In this document: piece by piece, positions 1 through 9,222 of the stretch | How positions within the stretch are numbered: the stretch's first letter is position 1 | Layout of the letters: each line of letters starts with the position of its first letter | Assembly: GCF_008124785.1 (NCBI RefSeq) | Contig: NZ_VNHU01000006.1 | Span: forward strand, 62,001-126,000 | Direction of reading: 5' to 3' | Source: Aquimarina intermedia | Lineage (GTDB): Bacteria > Bacteroidota > Bacteroidia > Flavobacteriales > Flavobacteriaceae | DNA: 64,000 nucleotides | Program-made: the position numbers and the translations under genes | The notes under the pieces: model-generated | Told to the model about the DNA's origin: nothing | Seen by the model: only the letters and a program-made list of their open reading frames with translations | The model's database searches: none

Positions 1-633
1 GATATTAAATTTATATGCTAATGTTAGATCTACCACACTGGTCAAATAGTTGTCCACAAAAACCAGTTCTCCTTGTGGATACAGCTCATTATAAGCAGCA
101 GTTATTTCTTCAGAATTTCCAAGAGTTTTAAGATAATCCCATGCATAGGTGGTAGCGCCAACATGATCCAATGCCTTTTGTAATGCTACGCTTTCATTCA
201 AGGCCGGTGTAGAGGTAAGTGTCGAAGGTAATGCATAGTATTCTGCGCTAAAACCTAACACTGTACTATTTTTGGACATTGCTTTAAAAACACCGTGTTC
301 AACCTTGATTCCGTTAGTATATTGTTGAAATTTATCGATTTGTATACCATTGACGACAGTAGTTGCTTCGTTTACGAATTGTGTTTCCTGTCCTACACCT
401 AAAGCAGATCTAAAAAACTCTGGAACCTCAGGTAATGACAAAGTAGTACCAGAGTTTTTCATTTTGATAAGTGATGGTGTTCCCCGATTGGGTTCCATAA
501 TAAAGTCTGAGACTCTCACGTCTTTTGATAAATTCGCCGAGATATCCTGAGAGATCTGAGCGTTTGATAAAAATAATCCTTGAAAGCATAGCGTGACTCC
601 AAAAATTATTCTCTTTGGTAATGATGTAATCAT
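1..633 (-). CDS. Secreted metallopeptidase, N-terminal propeptide (partial)
   Basis: The reverse strand is open from an ATG at 633 to the window edge (211 codons), so only the N-terminus is present. It begins with a signal peptide of about 26 residues ending in LSNAQ. The next part resembles the fungalysin/thermolysin (FTP) propeptide found ahead of M4 and M36 zinc metallopeptidases: the stretch around KFQQYTNGIKVEHGVFKAM is typical, followed by a PepSY-like segment (about residues 140-200). The HExxH catalytic domain would lie beyond the window. Such proteins in flavobacteria are usually exported and often carry a C-terminal sorting domain, which cannot be checked here. The choice between M4 and M36 is open. 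Confidence 0.6.
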   Translation of the reverse strand, partial: MITSLPKRIIFGVTLCFQGLFLSNAQISQDISANLSKDVRVSDFIMEPNRGTPSLIKMKNSGTTLSLPEVPEFFRSALGVGQETQFVNEATTVVNGIQIDKFQQYTNGIKVEHGVFKAMSKNSTVLGFSAEYYALPSTLTSTPALNESVALQKALDHVGATTYAWDYLKTLGNSEEITAAYNELYPQGELVFVDNYLTSVVDLTLAYKFNI

Positions 634-1243
634 TTTGCGTTTTGATTTTAAAAAATTAATACTAGGGTATAAATAAAACCTTATAGAATTCACATGGAAT
701 TCTGCTGCAAAATGGGGATGCTACGTAACTTAAACATGTGAAATGTCTTTTACCCTACCACTATCCTTAGTTAAATTAGCAACTTTTTAAGGAAAAAAGT
801 AGATATTTTGTAAAAAGAGTCAGGAAAAAAATAAGAAAAATGCCCACCATATCAACTGATATATTGATCTAGACTACTACTCTTAAATGTTTGCGTACCT
901 ATTTAAACACGACTTCGATTTATACTCCGTCGGGTATGCAATTGTTTTGTGATAATGATAAAAGTCTACCAAATTAAGGTAGCTGTTTTCTAAAAGTGTG
1001 TCATTAAAGTCTAAGCATTTAGTAAACTTCTGATATTGGTTACCTAAGAAGAGGTCTATAGAATCCCATGCTTAAAAATAATAATCTTTTACTGGTAAAA
1101 GCATTACGATGATAATAATATGGAAAGACTAAGCGCTAGATAAAGTTAAAAAATAGCTAAATATGATGTTACTAGCCTTTTATTTCAGATAAAAAGGTAG
1201 ATTAATTTGTAAAGATAAAATAATCAAAATAAAGACCACCCCT
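634..1243. other. Intergenic region, no gene seen
   Basis: About 610 bases between the divergent peptidase and oxidoreductase genes. No convincing reading frame, tRNA or strong hairpin was seen. It must hold promoters for both flanking genes, but no clean TTG-N19-TAnnTTTG pair was found for either. Confidence 0.5.
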
Positions 1244-2257
1244 ATGAAAGCTATAGGATTTAAAACCTCCCTCCCGATTACTGAAAAAGAAAGTTTTATC
1301 GCTTTTGAAACTGATAAACCATCAGCTTCAGGCTATGATCTCCTGATTAAAATTGCAGCTGTTTCTGTGAATCCGGTGGATTTTAAAATCCGACAAAATG
1401 CTGCAAAGGACACTGCATTGGATACTCCTAAAATAATTGGCTGGGATGCCGTAGGAACAGTAGAAGCCGTAGGTGATAAAACTTCCAGATTCAAAGTCGG
1501 GGATCAGGTGTATTATGCAGGAGATCTTACACGTAGCGGAAGTAATGCCGAATATCAATTGGTTGATGAACGTATCGTAGGTAAAAAACCACAAAAATTG
1601 TCGAATGCTGAATCGGCAGCCATCCCGCTCACCGGACTTACGGCATGGGAATCCCTTTTTGACCGAATCAAAGTAAACCCCGACACTGACCGTGGAAAAT
1701 CTGTATTAATTCTTGCCGGAGCGGGTGGCGTAGGTTCTATTGCCATACAAATAGCAAAAAAGATTGCAGGACTTACCGTGATAGCAACCGCATCAAGGAG
1801 CGAAACCCAAGATTGGTGTAAAAAATTGGGAGCTGATTTTGTGGTAAATCATTATCATCTAAAAGATGAACTAAACAAAATTGGTCATAGAGAAGTAGAT
1901 TATATTTTGGATTTTGTGGATATGAATGCGTATTGGGAAACTATGATCGATACTATCAAACCGCAAGGTCACATCGTATCCATTACGGGGAGTAGCGATC
2001 CTGTGGACCTCTCACTTCTTAAAAATAAAAGCGTTACCTTTTCTTTTGAATTTATGTATACTCGATCGATGTTCACTACCGATGATATGGAGCGGCAACA
2101 TGAGATTTTGAATAGAATAGCAGATTTATTAGATGATAACACTTTACTAACAACTTTAAACAAAACAATGCAAGGTCTAACGGTGGAAAATCTAAAAGAG
2201 GCACATGCTTTACAAGAATCCGGTAAAGCAATAGGTAAAACCGTAATTGAATTTTAA
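1244..2257 (+). CDS. Zinc-type alcohol dehydrogenase-like MDR oxidoreductase
   Basis: A 337-residue medium-chain dehydrogenase/reductase of the quinone-oxidoreductase-like group, probably using NADPH to reduce a small carbonyl or enone; the substrate is unknown. The N-terminal GroES-like domain (about 25-110) contains AVSVNPVDFKIR, typical of the family annotated as zinc-binding alcohol dehydrogenase although zinc ligands are not obvious. A Rossmann fold follows, with the dinucleotide motif AGAGGVGSIAIQIAK near residue 160. Length is normal and the gene looks intact. Its last 171 bp recur at 16713-16883, and 29 bp after its stop lies the 17-bp repeat that marks the left end of the island. It is therefore the host gene at the ancestral junction with tRNA-Pro. 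Confidence 0.85.
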   Translation: MKAIGFKTSLPITEKESFIAFETDKPSASGYDLLIKIAAVSVNPVDFKIRQNAAKDTALDTPKIIGWDAVGTVEAVGDKTSRFKVGDQVYYAGDLTRSGSNAEYQLVDERIVGKKPQKLSNAESAAIPLTGLTAWESLFDRIKVNPDTDRGKSVLILAGAGGVGSIAIQIAKKIAGLTVIATASRSETQDWCKKLGADFVVNHYHLKDELNKIGHREVDYILDFVDMNAYWETMIDTIKPQGHIVSITGSSDPVDLSLLKNKSVTFSFEFMYTRSMFTTDDMERQHEILNRIADLLDDNTLLTTLNKTMQGLTVENLKEAHALQESGKAIGKTVIEF

Positions 2258-2286
2258 GTTAAAGGTTTTTTTATACAGTTAATTTA

Positions 2287-2303
2287 GTCGGGATGACAGG
2301 ATT
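2287..2303. repeat. att-like direct repeat, displaced tRNA-Pro(GGG) 3' end
   Basis: The 17 bases match 21524-21540 exactly; the flanking bases differ on both sides. On the reverse strand they read as the 3' acceptor arm and part of the T-stem of tRNA-Pro(GGG), with no tRNA body attached. Interpreted as the original tRNA end displaced by integration. Confidence 0.75.
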
Positions 2304-2374
2304 ATTTTAATCATGATACTGCACTTCATCAAATTTTATTATAAATTATTTGATGATGAGTTTTTTGCAATTTT

Positions 2375-3973
2375 TTAGAATAGATATTCAGTGGACATAA
2401 AATTAGAATCCTCGGACTCAACTAACTTTTTTAAAATTGACGTGTTTATCTCATTATCTTTAGAAGCCACAAATGTTCTTATGGAAAATGTTCTTAGCGC
2501 ATCAAATACACTTAATGTAGCAACGGCTGAATTTTTTCTTCCAGTAAACGGATAAACATCTGGTCCACGTTGACAAGCGCTATTCAAATTTATCCTGCAA
2601 ACCAAGTTTGCTAAAATATCTACTAACGGACCTATTGATTTGGTATCTTTTCCAAAAATACTTACTTGCTGTCCATAATTGGATTCGGCAATATCATTTA
2701 AAGGTTCATTAATATTAGAAAAAGAAACAATAGGAACTACGGGGCCGAATTGTTCTTCATGAAACACTTTCATCAATTTGCTTACCGGGAATAATACTGC
2801 TGGGTAACAATAATTTGATGTCATTTCTCCTCCTCTGGCATTAAGAATTTTCGCACCATTTTGCAAAGCATCATCAACTAAGTCTCTAATATATTCAGGT
2901 TTATTAGGTTCTGGAAGGGGAGTTAAAAATACATTTTCTTCCCAAGGCATACCGTACTTTAACTCATCAACAGCTTTTGCAAAGCGTTTGTTAAATTCGT
3001 CTACAATACCATCGTGTACATACAAAATTTTAAGTGCCGTACATCGTTGTCCATTATAAGATAAAGATCCGCTAATACATTCTTTTACAGCAATGTCTAA
3101 ATCGGCATCCGGCAATATTATAGCCGGGTTTTTTGCTTCCAAGCCCAGCGCCAATCTTAATTTATTTTTATTGGGGTGCTGGTCTTGAAGGGCTACAGCA
3201 GAACTGCTATGGCCAATGAGTGCCAATACATCTATTTTTCCCGTTCGCATAATTGGAGATGCAATCGTTCTTCCTCGTCCAAAGACTATGTTAACCACTC
3301 CTGGCGGAAAACTTTCTTGAAAGGCCTTAAGTAGTGGGGTAATTAGCAAGACACCTAGTTTTGCCGGTTTAAAAACAGTCGTGTTACCCATTAAAATAGC
3401 GGGAATTAATAAACAAAATGTTTCGTTTAAAGGATAATTGTAGGGGCCTAGGCATAAAACTACACCAAGAGGGCTTCTTCTTATATGGGCGTGAATTCCG
3501 GACTCTTTTTCAAAACGCGCACTTTTTCTATCTAACTTTTTATATGCTTCAATAGTATCTGTAATGTAAGTGATAGTTTTATCGAACTCTTTGTAAGAAT
3601 CTATACGTGTTTTTCCGATTTCCCACATCAAAAGTTTAGAAACCAATTCTCGTTCTAATCTCATTTTTTCCACAAAATTTTCAAGACATTTTATACGCTC
3701 CTTGACGGGTAAAGTGGGCCATAGTCCCTGTCCGCGGTTAAAAGCTTTTTCTGCGGCGTATGAAGCTTCTAAAGCTGTCTCTTCTCCCATATCTGGAACG
3801 GATCCTAGCAGTGTTGGCTTCATTACATTTTCTTTATTTGGACTCTGTATGCTCGAAAATACTTTTGTAGTTGATCCTTTCCATTCTTTAATTTCTCCAT
3901 CAATAAGATATGATGTATTAAAAATTGGATCTATTTTAATACCATCTGGAATTATCTGCTGAATATTTGACAT
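2375..3973 (-). CDS. GapN-like NADP-dependent aldehyde dehydrogenase
   Basis: A 532-residue aldehyde dehydrogenase of the non-phosphorylating glyceraldehyde-3-phosphate dehydrogenase-like group. The nucleophile lies in NGQRCTALK, and PYNYPLNE matches the cofactor-side motif. The usual LELGGK glutamate motif reads [10 protein letters not shown] here, a variant I recall from this subgroup. The C-terminus has [16 protein letters not shown], also typical. Known: GapN oxidizes glyceraldehyde 3-phosphate to 3-phosphoglycerate with NADP. Inferred: because KDPG aldolase yields pyruvate and glyceraldehyde 3-phosphate, this enzyme would be the last step of the local pathway and supply NADPH. It is the last gene of the leftward run, 205 bp after eda, so it may have its own promoter. 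Another aldehyde substrate is possible. Confidence 0.8.
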   Translation of the reverse strand: MSNIQQIIPDGIKIDPIFNTSYLIDGEIKEWKGSTTKVFSSIQSPNKENVMKPTLLGSVPDMGEETALEASYAAEKAFNRGQGLWPTLPVKERIKCLENFVEKMRLERELVSKLLMWEIGKTRIDSYKEFDKTITYITDTIEAYKKLDRKSARFEKESGIHAHIRRSPLGVVLCLGPYNYPLNETFCLLIPAILMGNTTVFKPAKLGVLLITPLLKAFQESFPPGVVNIVFGRGRTIASPIMRTGKIDVLALIGHSSSAVALQDQHPNKNKLRLALGLEAKNPAIILPDADLDIAVKECISGSLSYNGQRCTALKILYVHDGIVDEFNKRFAKAVDELKYGMPWEENVFLTPLPEPNKPEYIRDLVDDALQNGAKILNARGGEMTSNYCYPAVLFPVSKLMKVFHEEQFGPVVPIVSFSNINEPLNDIAESNYGQQVSIFGKDTKSIGPLVDILANLVCRINLNSACQRGPDVYPFTGRKNSAVATLSVFDALRTFSIRTFVASKDNEINTSILKKLVESEDSNFMSTEYLF

Positions 3974-4178
3974 TTTAAAAGTTTTTATATTCGATATATT
4001 AGTTTGAAGCTATACAATAGCTTTTGGATAAGCTTTCTCTTGAATGTAAATTATAATTCCTTGAATTCATCATCATAAATTGCTTGAATGTTTGGGGAAC
4101 TATTGGATATAGTGCTACTGTTTAAACAGAAAATCCTACGAAAAATGACAATTCTTTTAGATCAAGGTATTATAGAAC

Positions 4179-4847
4179 TCATTTTTTAAGATCTGAAATG
4201 ATCTGTAACGATGTTTTGGTTAGTTCCTCAATACGAGTGAAATCGTACATACCTTTTGAATCTTTTACCACGAGTTTTGAACCCATACCAACACAAGTAA
4301 CTCCTGCTTTAAACCAACTTTCCAAATTTTCCTTCGTAGGAGAAACTCCTCCGGTTGGCATAATACTAGTCCATTGGGAAGGTCCCTTTATAGCTTTAAC
4401 GAAGTCCGGGCCATAGATCCCACCGGGGAAAAGCTTTACGATTTCGCAACCTAACTCCTCGGCTTTCACAATTTCAGTTAAAGAACCACACCCGGGTGAC
4501 CAAAGCACTTTCCTACGATTACATACAACGGCAACATCTTCTCTTAAAACTGGAGTCACAATAAAATTGGCTCCTAATCCCATGTATCTTGATGCAGATG
4601 CTCCATCGGTTACAGAGCCAACTCCTAAAACCATTCCAGGTAATTTTGATAGTGCATATTTATTTAGTTCACTAAAAACGTCTTCGGCAAAATCGCCTCT
4701 TGCAGTGAACTCTGTTAATCTTGCTCCACCACTATATAGAGCATCCAATATTTTTTTGCATGTTGAAATGTCGCTATCATAAAACAATGGTACTAAACCT
4801 GTTTTATTCATGATATTTGCAACTTCAATTCTTAAGTATTGTGCCAT
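4179..4847 (-). CDS. eda: KDPG/KHG aldolase
   Basis: A 222-residue class I aldolase (TIM barrel) that splits 2-keto-3-deoxy-6-phosphogluconate into pyruvate and glyceraldehyde 3-phosphate in the cytoplasm. Family signatures seen: GGARLTEFTARGD (containing the catalytic-glutamate region), GVGSVTDGASA, and CEIVKLFPGGIYGPDFVKA, where the lysine of VKLFPG forms the Schiff base. MPTGGVSPT forms the phosphate-binding end. Length is normal. Its start lies 11 bp after the kdgK stop, so the two are co-transcribed and adjacent in the pathway. Confidence 0.93.
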   Translation of the reverse strand: MAQYLRIEVANIMNKTGLVPLFYDSDISTCKKILDALYSGGARLTEFTARGDFAEDVFSELNKYALSKLPGMVLGVGSVTDGASASRYMGLGANFIVTPVLREDVAVVCNRRKVLWSPGCGSLTEIVKAEELGCEIVKLFPGGIYGPDFVKAIKGPSQWTSIMPTGGVSPTKENLESWFKAGVTCVGMGSKLVVKDSKGMYDFTRIEELTKTSLQIISDLKK

Positions 4848-4858
4848 TGTAGTGTAAT

Positions 4859-5881
4859 TTATCTTGAGACTTTACCAGATGAATCTCCATTTAATAATTT
4901 TTCAATTTCAGCGAGTGTAATTAAATTGTAATCACCAGATATAGTATGTTTTAAACAACAGGCAGCAACGGCGATATTTAAAGCCCTTTGTTTGTTGTTG
5001 TTATCATTTAATAATCCGTAAATTAATCCGCCCATAAATGCGTCACCACTACCCACTCTATCAACTACAGGAGTTACTTCCTTTATATCTGCGTTATATA
5101 TAGTTTTGCCATCATATAAAATACCTCCAATTCGTTGATGAGAAGCACTAACAGAATATCTTAATGTTGTGGCCACAGTTTGTAAATTAGGACATAATTT
5201 AAATAATTGATCATATAAACCTGGTAATGATTTTTCGTTTTGATAGTTAGGGTTTACTTTATCTTTCCCTAACATAAATAATGCAGTGTCAATATCTCCT
5301 AAAATAAGGTTAGTATATTTTAAAAGTTCAGGCATCACTTGGCTTGGTTCTTTACCGTATTGCCATAACTTAGATCTATAATTTAAATCTGAAGAAATTG
5401 TAACCCCTAATTTATGTGCAACCTTTACTGCTTCTAGACATACTTCGGCAGCAGATTTTGAAATGGCAGGAGTAATACCACTCCAATGAAACCATGTTGC
5501 ATCTTTTAAAATAGACTCCCATTTTATTGAGCCTTTTAAGATTGTTGCCATAGAGCTATTTGCTCTATCATATACAACATTGCTACCACGAGTACCGGCA
5601 CCTGTTTCCAGATAATAAATACCTAGTCTATCTCCGCCATATACAACGTTTTTGGACTCTACATTTAACTTACGCATCTCCTTTAGTGCACAGGCTCCGA
5701 TTTCATTATTAGGTAATCTAGTAATAAACTCGACAGGCACTCCATAATTTGCCAAAGATACAGCCACATTAAATTCTCCGCCACCATAAGAAGCTGCAAA
5801 TGTTTTTGCTTGAGAAAATCTTAAATGACGCTCTGTGGAGAGTCTTAACATGATTTCTCCAAATGTGACAACTTTATTCAT
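4859..5881 (-). CDS. kdgK: 2-keto-3-deoxygluconate kinase (PfkB family)
   Basis: A 340-residue sugar kinase of the PfkB/ribokinase family. The N-terminus VVTFGEIMLRLS and the GGGEFNVAVSLANYG segment match KDG kinases, and the C-terminal VVDRVGSGDAFMGGL carries the anion hole and catalytic aspartate. Predicted reaction: KDG plus ATP gives KDPG, in the cytoplasm. It sits directly before eda, which uses its product, and 129 bp after the SDR reductase, which makes its substrate. 2-keto-3-deoxygalactonate specificity is conceivable, but the alginate context favours KDG. Confidence 0.92.
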   Translation of the reverse strand: MNKVVTFGEIMLRLSTERHLRFSQAKTFAASYGGGEFNVAVSLANYGVPVEFITRLPNNEIGACALKEMRKLNVESKNVVYGGDRLGIYYLETGAGTRGSNVVYDRANSSMATILKGSIKWESILKDATWFHWSGITPAISKSAAEVCLEAVKVAHKLGVTISSDLNYRSKLWQYGKEPSQVMPELLKYTNLILGDIDTALFMLGKDKVNPNYQNEKSLPGLYDQLFKLCPNLQTVATTLRYSVSASHQRIGGILYDGKTIYNADIKEVTPVVDRVGSGDAFMGGLIYGLLNDNNNKQRALNIAVAACCLKHTISGDYNLITLAEIEKLLNGDSSGKVSR

Positions 5882-6010
5882 AGTTTATTCTTCTGTACTA
5901 TTGTATTTTTGAAAACTAAAAGGAATTATTATTTAATGTCTCTTCCTCACTTAACTTAAGTTTAGAAAATCATAATTTAAAATACAATTGCTTTACAGTT
6001 TATTACTGTC

Positions 6011-6775
6011 TTAAATTCCTAGAGCTTGTCCCCCGCCCACTTGAATAGTTTCAGCAGTTATGAAAGCTGCATCCTTACTGGCTAAGAATGCAACTACAGA
6101 AGCTACATCTTCTGGTTTCCCTAGACGACCCAACATAATATTATTTGCCCAAGATGCAAAAACTTCTGGCTTTGTGGCTTTAATTTGGGCGTGAAACGGG
6201 GTATCTATTGTACCCGGAGATACTGCATTTACTCTAATACCATATTCAGCAAGATCTTTTGCTAATGCTCTAGTTATTGCATGAACGCCCGCTTTAGAGG
6301 TTCCATATATTCCTGCTCCGGGACCTCCCGCGGTCCATCCAGCATTTGATGTATAATTAATAATAGAAGGATGTTCTCCTTTTTTAAGGAATGGTATTGC
6401 TGCTCTTGAAGCAAAAAATACAGAATCGAGGTTAAGAGCCATTACATTTCTGTAAAATTCAGTGGTCATTTCTTCAAATCTAGATCTTCCTCCTAACCCT
6501 CCTGCGTTATTAACAAGAAGATCAATTTTACTATACTTTTGCCCAATTGCGGTTATGTTAGATGTTACAGCTTCTTCGTTCGTAACGTCGAACCCGTAAT
6601 ATTCAGCAGTGATTCCTTCAGCAGCAAGTTCTTTCACTCTTTTAGCTCCAGCTTCATTATTGATCCCGTTTATTAGTACCGTATAACCATCATTGCCTAA
6701 TCTTTTTGCTACTGCAAAACCTATTCCTCCTGTTGCTCCGGTTATTACAGCAACTTTTTCTTTTACATTACTCAT
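6011..6775 (-). CDS. SDR oxidoreductase, probable DEH reductase
   Basis: A short-chain dehydrogenase of 254 residues when read from MSNVKEKVAVITG. This start at 6775 is chosen over an upstream ATG at 6814 because it gives the usual family length and leaves the transporter gene free of overlap. Seen: cofactor motif TGATGGIG, NNAGG, the active-site serine in YTSNAGW and the YGTSK dyad. Known: alginate-degrading bacteria reduce 4-deoxy-L-erythro-5-hexoseulose uronate (DEH) to KDG with an SDR enzyme. Inferred from position: this is that reductase, between the inner-membrane transporter and KDG kinase. NADH or NADPH preference cannot be settled here. Confidence 0.82.
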   Translation of the reverse strand: MSNVKEKVAVITGATGGIGFAVAKRLGNDGYTVLINGINNEAGAKRVKELAAEGITAEYYGFDVTNEEAVTSNITAIGQKYSKIDLLVNNAGGLGGRSRFEEMTTEFYRNVMALNLDSVFFASRAAIPFLKKGEHPSIINYTSNAGWTAGGPGAGIYGTSKAGVHAITRALAKDLAEYGIRVNAVSPGTIDTPFHAQIKATKPEVFASWANNIMLGRLGKPEDVASVVAFLASKDAAFITAETIQVGGGQALGI

Positions 6776-6800
6776 ATTTCTTAAATTTATTTTTTTTGTT

Positions 6801-8090
6801 TTACTTGTTTTCAACTGGTTCTATCTTTTTAATCAGTATAAATATTGATATTAGGGCCATTGGGGCTAAAATGGCAATTACTATAAACGCAGGCGTATAG
6901 GATACAGAGGCAATAGTTGGTATTAGCGAGTTCATTATGATTACCGAAACTGCAGCAACACTTCCTGCCAATCCCGCTAAGGTACCAACCGATGGTCCTT
7001 TTAATAAATCACTCGAGATGGTTTGTATATTTCCTATTGCGAATTGAAACCCGAAAAGAACGACAGCGACTATATATATAAATGTCATCGGATTATTTTC
7101 TGTTATCAGGAAAATAATACCTAGTAATCCTAAAAATATCAATGAACAACCAATGGCAATTGTAATCTTTCTGGCTGCATCGACTGATTTTTTCTCCATT
7201 AACTTTCCTGAATACCAGCCCCCTATTATACTCCCTGCCATACCTCCTAAATATGATATCCATATAGTAGAACCAATTTCTTCGATACTAAATCCAAATT
7301 TTGAGTTCAAATAAAGAGGCATCCATCCAACAAATAGCCACCAGATAGGTTCAATAAAAAATCTAGAGGCTAGTACTCCCCATGACTCTTTATAACTTAA
7401 AATTTTCCCTATAGTTAATCCTTTTTCTTTTTTTGAATCACAAGCCTCTTTTTCAATTCGACTGTTCAAAATAACATTTCTCTCTTTTTCTGTAATCCAA
7501 GGATGTGTTTCTGGCGTCGTCTTGTTTATAAATAACCAAGGAATTACCCAAAGTAAACCAACAGCTCCAATAATTATAAAAGTTGTTCTCCAACCAAAAT
7601 GTCCATATAGATATGCAATTAGGATGGGTGCAATAACACTACCGAGTGAAGCGCCAGCATTGAAAATTCCTTGCGCTATGGCGCGTTGTTTGACTGGAAA
7701 CCACTCTCCATTACTTTTAACTGCTCCAGGCCAGTTTCCAGCTTCTCCCAAACCTAAGAGCGCTCTAAATAGCGTTAGAGAGAATAATCCTCGAGCAAAT
7801 GCATGAAATATAGATGCAACAGACCAAACAATAATAGATACCGTAAAGCCCATTCTCGTTCCAATAATATCATATAATTTTCCTGATAAAAATTTTCCTA
7901 AAGCATAGGTAATCATAAAAACATTCAACATAATCGCATAGTCCGATTCGTCCATCCGTAGGTCTTTCCCCATCTCTGGCCACATAACTCCAAAAGCTGT
8001 TCTATCGACGTAATTTATAACAGTAGCTAAACAAATTAATGTTATAATCCACCACCTAAGTCCTTTTATCTTCATGTTTTTATTGTTCAA
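6801..8090 (-). CDS. MFS transporter, hexuronate-type (ACS family)
   Basis: A 429-residue major facilitator protein with about twelve hydrophobic segments. NYVDRTAFGVMWPEM after the first membrane segment and LGLGEAGNWPGAVKSNGEWF are typical of the anion:cation symporter family containing hexuronate and galactonate carriers. Predicted job: carrying unsaturated uronate or DEH from periplasm to cytoplasm. The SDR that would reduce the import follows 25 bp downstream. An inner ATG at 8075 is an alternative start. The 193-bp gap before it may hold its own promoter, but none fitting the consensus was seen and no copy of the locus operator lies there. Confidence 0.85.
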   Translation of the reverse strand: MNNKNMKIKGLRWWIITLICLATVINYVDRTAFGVMWPEMGKDLRMDESDYAIMLNVFMITYALGKFLSGKLYDIIGTRMGFTVSIIVWSVASIFHAFARGLFSLTLFRALLGLGEAGNWPGAVKSNGEWFPVKQRAIAQGIFNAGASLGSVIAPILIAYLYGHFGWRTTFIIIGAVGLLWVIPWLFINKTTPETHPWITEKERNVILNSRIEKEACDSKKEKGLTIGKILSYKESWGVLASRFFIEPIWWLFVGWMPLYLNSKFGFSIEEIGSTIWISYLGGMAGSIIGGWYSGKLMEKKSVDAARKITIAIGCSLIFLGLLGIIFLITENNPMTFIYIVAVVLFGFQFAIGNIQTISSDLLKGPSVGTLAGLAGSVAAVSVIIMNSLIPTIASVSYTPAFIVIAILAPMALISIFILIKKIEPVENK

Positions 8091-8283
8091 TAATCTGTCA
8101 TATTTTTAAAATATGGCAGCTAATTATTATTTCATTCTACTTATGTAGTTGAATAACTTACAATCCTAAATACGCAGGTAATTTGAATCTCGTGTAGAAT
8201 AAATAATTCTTAAACGTAAATACTACCTCCCTCCAATAATTTTAATCTTTGTTAAATACAAGCGTGCAACAATGCATCTAACA

Positions 8284-8991
8284 TTACAATTCTACATTGT
8301 AACAATATTTATAAAGTTCATTAAAATGTTTTTTCATTCTTTTTTTAGCTAATTGAGGATCTTGATCCTTAATAGCCTCATAAATAAGTCGGTGTTCTTC
8401 GATTCCCGAATAAGCCGAGGCCTTATCACAAACATGATACTTTCCAAAATTCGTGATTATCTCGGGAGTTATTATTAACATAAACGTATTCATTGTACTA
8501 TTACGGCTTGCTCTTGCAATGGCTAAATGGAAGAGGAGATCTTCTTGCACCGCGTCTTCCCCGTTTTCAACTTTAGCAGCATAGGCTTCCAAGCAATCTT
8601 TCATAATCACAAGATCTTCTTCTGTTCTTCTTAGCGCTGCTAATCTTGAAGTTTTCAGCTCTAAAAGAATTCTTGTTTCAACAAGGGATTTAAAATCAGG
8701 ATCTTCAAGACTTAAGATGTCATCTATCATACCATTCATTGCAACCACCCCAATATTTGCTACAAAAGTGCCGCTTTGTGGGATTGACTTAAGTAATCCA
8801 TAAAACTCCAATTTCTGAATAGCTTCACGAATGGTGCTTCTAGGAACTTCAAATTTCTCAGAAAGCATTCGTTCGGAAGGTAGTTTATCTCCCGGCTCCA
8901 AATTTTTATGATTGATCAGTTTTCTAATCTTATCAATCACCTTTTCCTGAACGGAATAGTTTTCCATTAAATTAAGAATTTCAACCTTCAT
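8284..8991 (-). CDS. GntR/FadR-type transcriptional regulator of the alginate locus
   Basis: A 235-residue regulator. The winged-helix DNA-binding domain is at about residues 15-80, with LEPGDKLPSERMLSEKFEVP and STIREAIQKLEFYGLL. An FCD ligand-binding domain follows (about 95-225), which in FadR-type proteins binds organic acids. Single ORF, normal length. The palindrome TTGGTTAACCAA lies 20 bp before the start codon, and the same palindrome occurs in tandem at the susC and lyase promoters. FadR-type operators have the GT..AC core seen here. I infer that it represses all three promoters, including its own, until an alginate-derived intermediate binds. An ATG at 8967 is a possible alternative start. 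Confidence 0.88.
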   Translation of the reverse strand: MKVEILNLMENYSVQEKVIDKIRKLINHKNLEPGDKLPSERMLSEKFEVPRSTIREAIQKLEFYGLLKSIPQSGTFVANIGVVAMNGMIDDILSLEDPDFKSLVETRILLELKTSRLAALRRTEEDLVIMKDCLEAYAAKVENGEDAVQEDLLFHLAIARASRNSTMNTFMLIITPEIITNFGKYHVCDKASAYSGIEEHRLIYEAIKDQDPQLAKKRMKKHFNELYKYCYNVEL

Positions 8992-9010
8992 ACATTTTTA
9001 TTTTCATAAA

Positions 9011-9022
9011 TTGGTTAACCAA
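9011..9022 (-). promoter_or_regulatory. Operator palindrome upstream of gntR
   Basis: TTGGTTAACCAA is a perfect 12-bp palindrome 20 bp before the gntR start. On the reverse strand ATATTTTG (9027-9020), a weak -7 box, overlaps it in the same register as at the susC and lyase promoters. A single site without a visible -33 element fits weak autoregulated expression. Confidence 0.65.
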
Positions 9023-9222
9023 AATATTTTTTCTTAAAGTTATATAAATCTCTTTTAACACCACGATTAACTATTCATTTTTTATTATTCAGATAAGTTT
9101 TATCGGCTCTCAACTATGACTAATAAAAATTTTAATGAATTTGATATAGCTAATCCAATATCCTTTAATGAGACCCCTTTCAATTATTGTTCTTTAATTA
9201 AATCCAACTGCTCTTGAATAAA

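Noticed and set aside
350-550. Forward-strand 66-residue frame
   Set aside because: It is the antisense shadow of the peptidase propeptide, which has a signal peptide and recognizable domain.
928-941. Further att copy (gtcgggtatgcaat)
   Set aside because: Only the first six bases match the 17-bp repeat.
1036-1047. Possible GntR operator, TTGGTTACCTAA, before the oxidoreductase gene
   Set aside because: The spacing between half-sites is one base short and the second half is imperfect; it lies outside the island and 200 bp from the start.
8099-8115. AT-only palindrome just before the MFS start as a regulator site
   Set aside because: Low complexity and common in AT-rich DNA; unlike the clear operators elsewhere in the locus.
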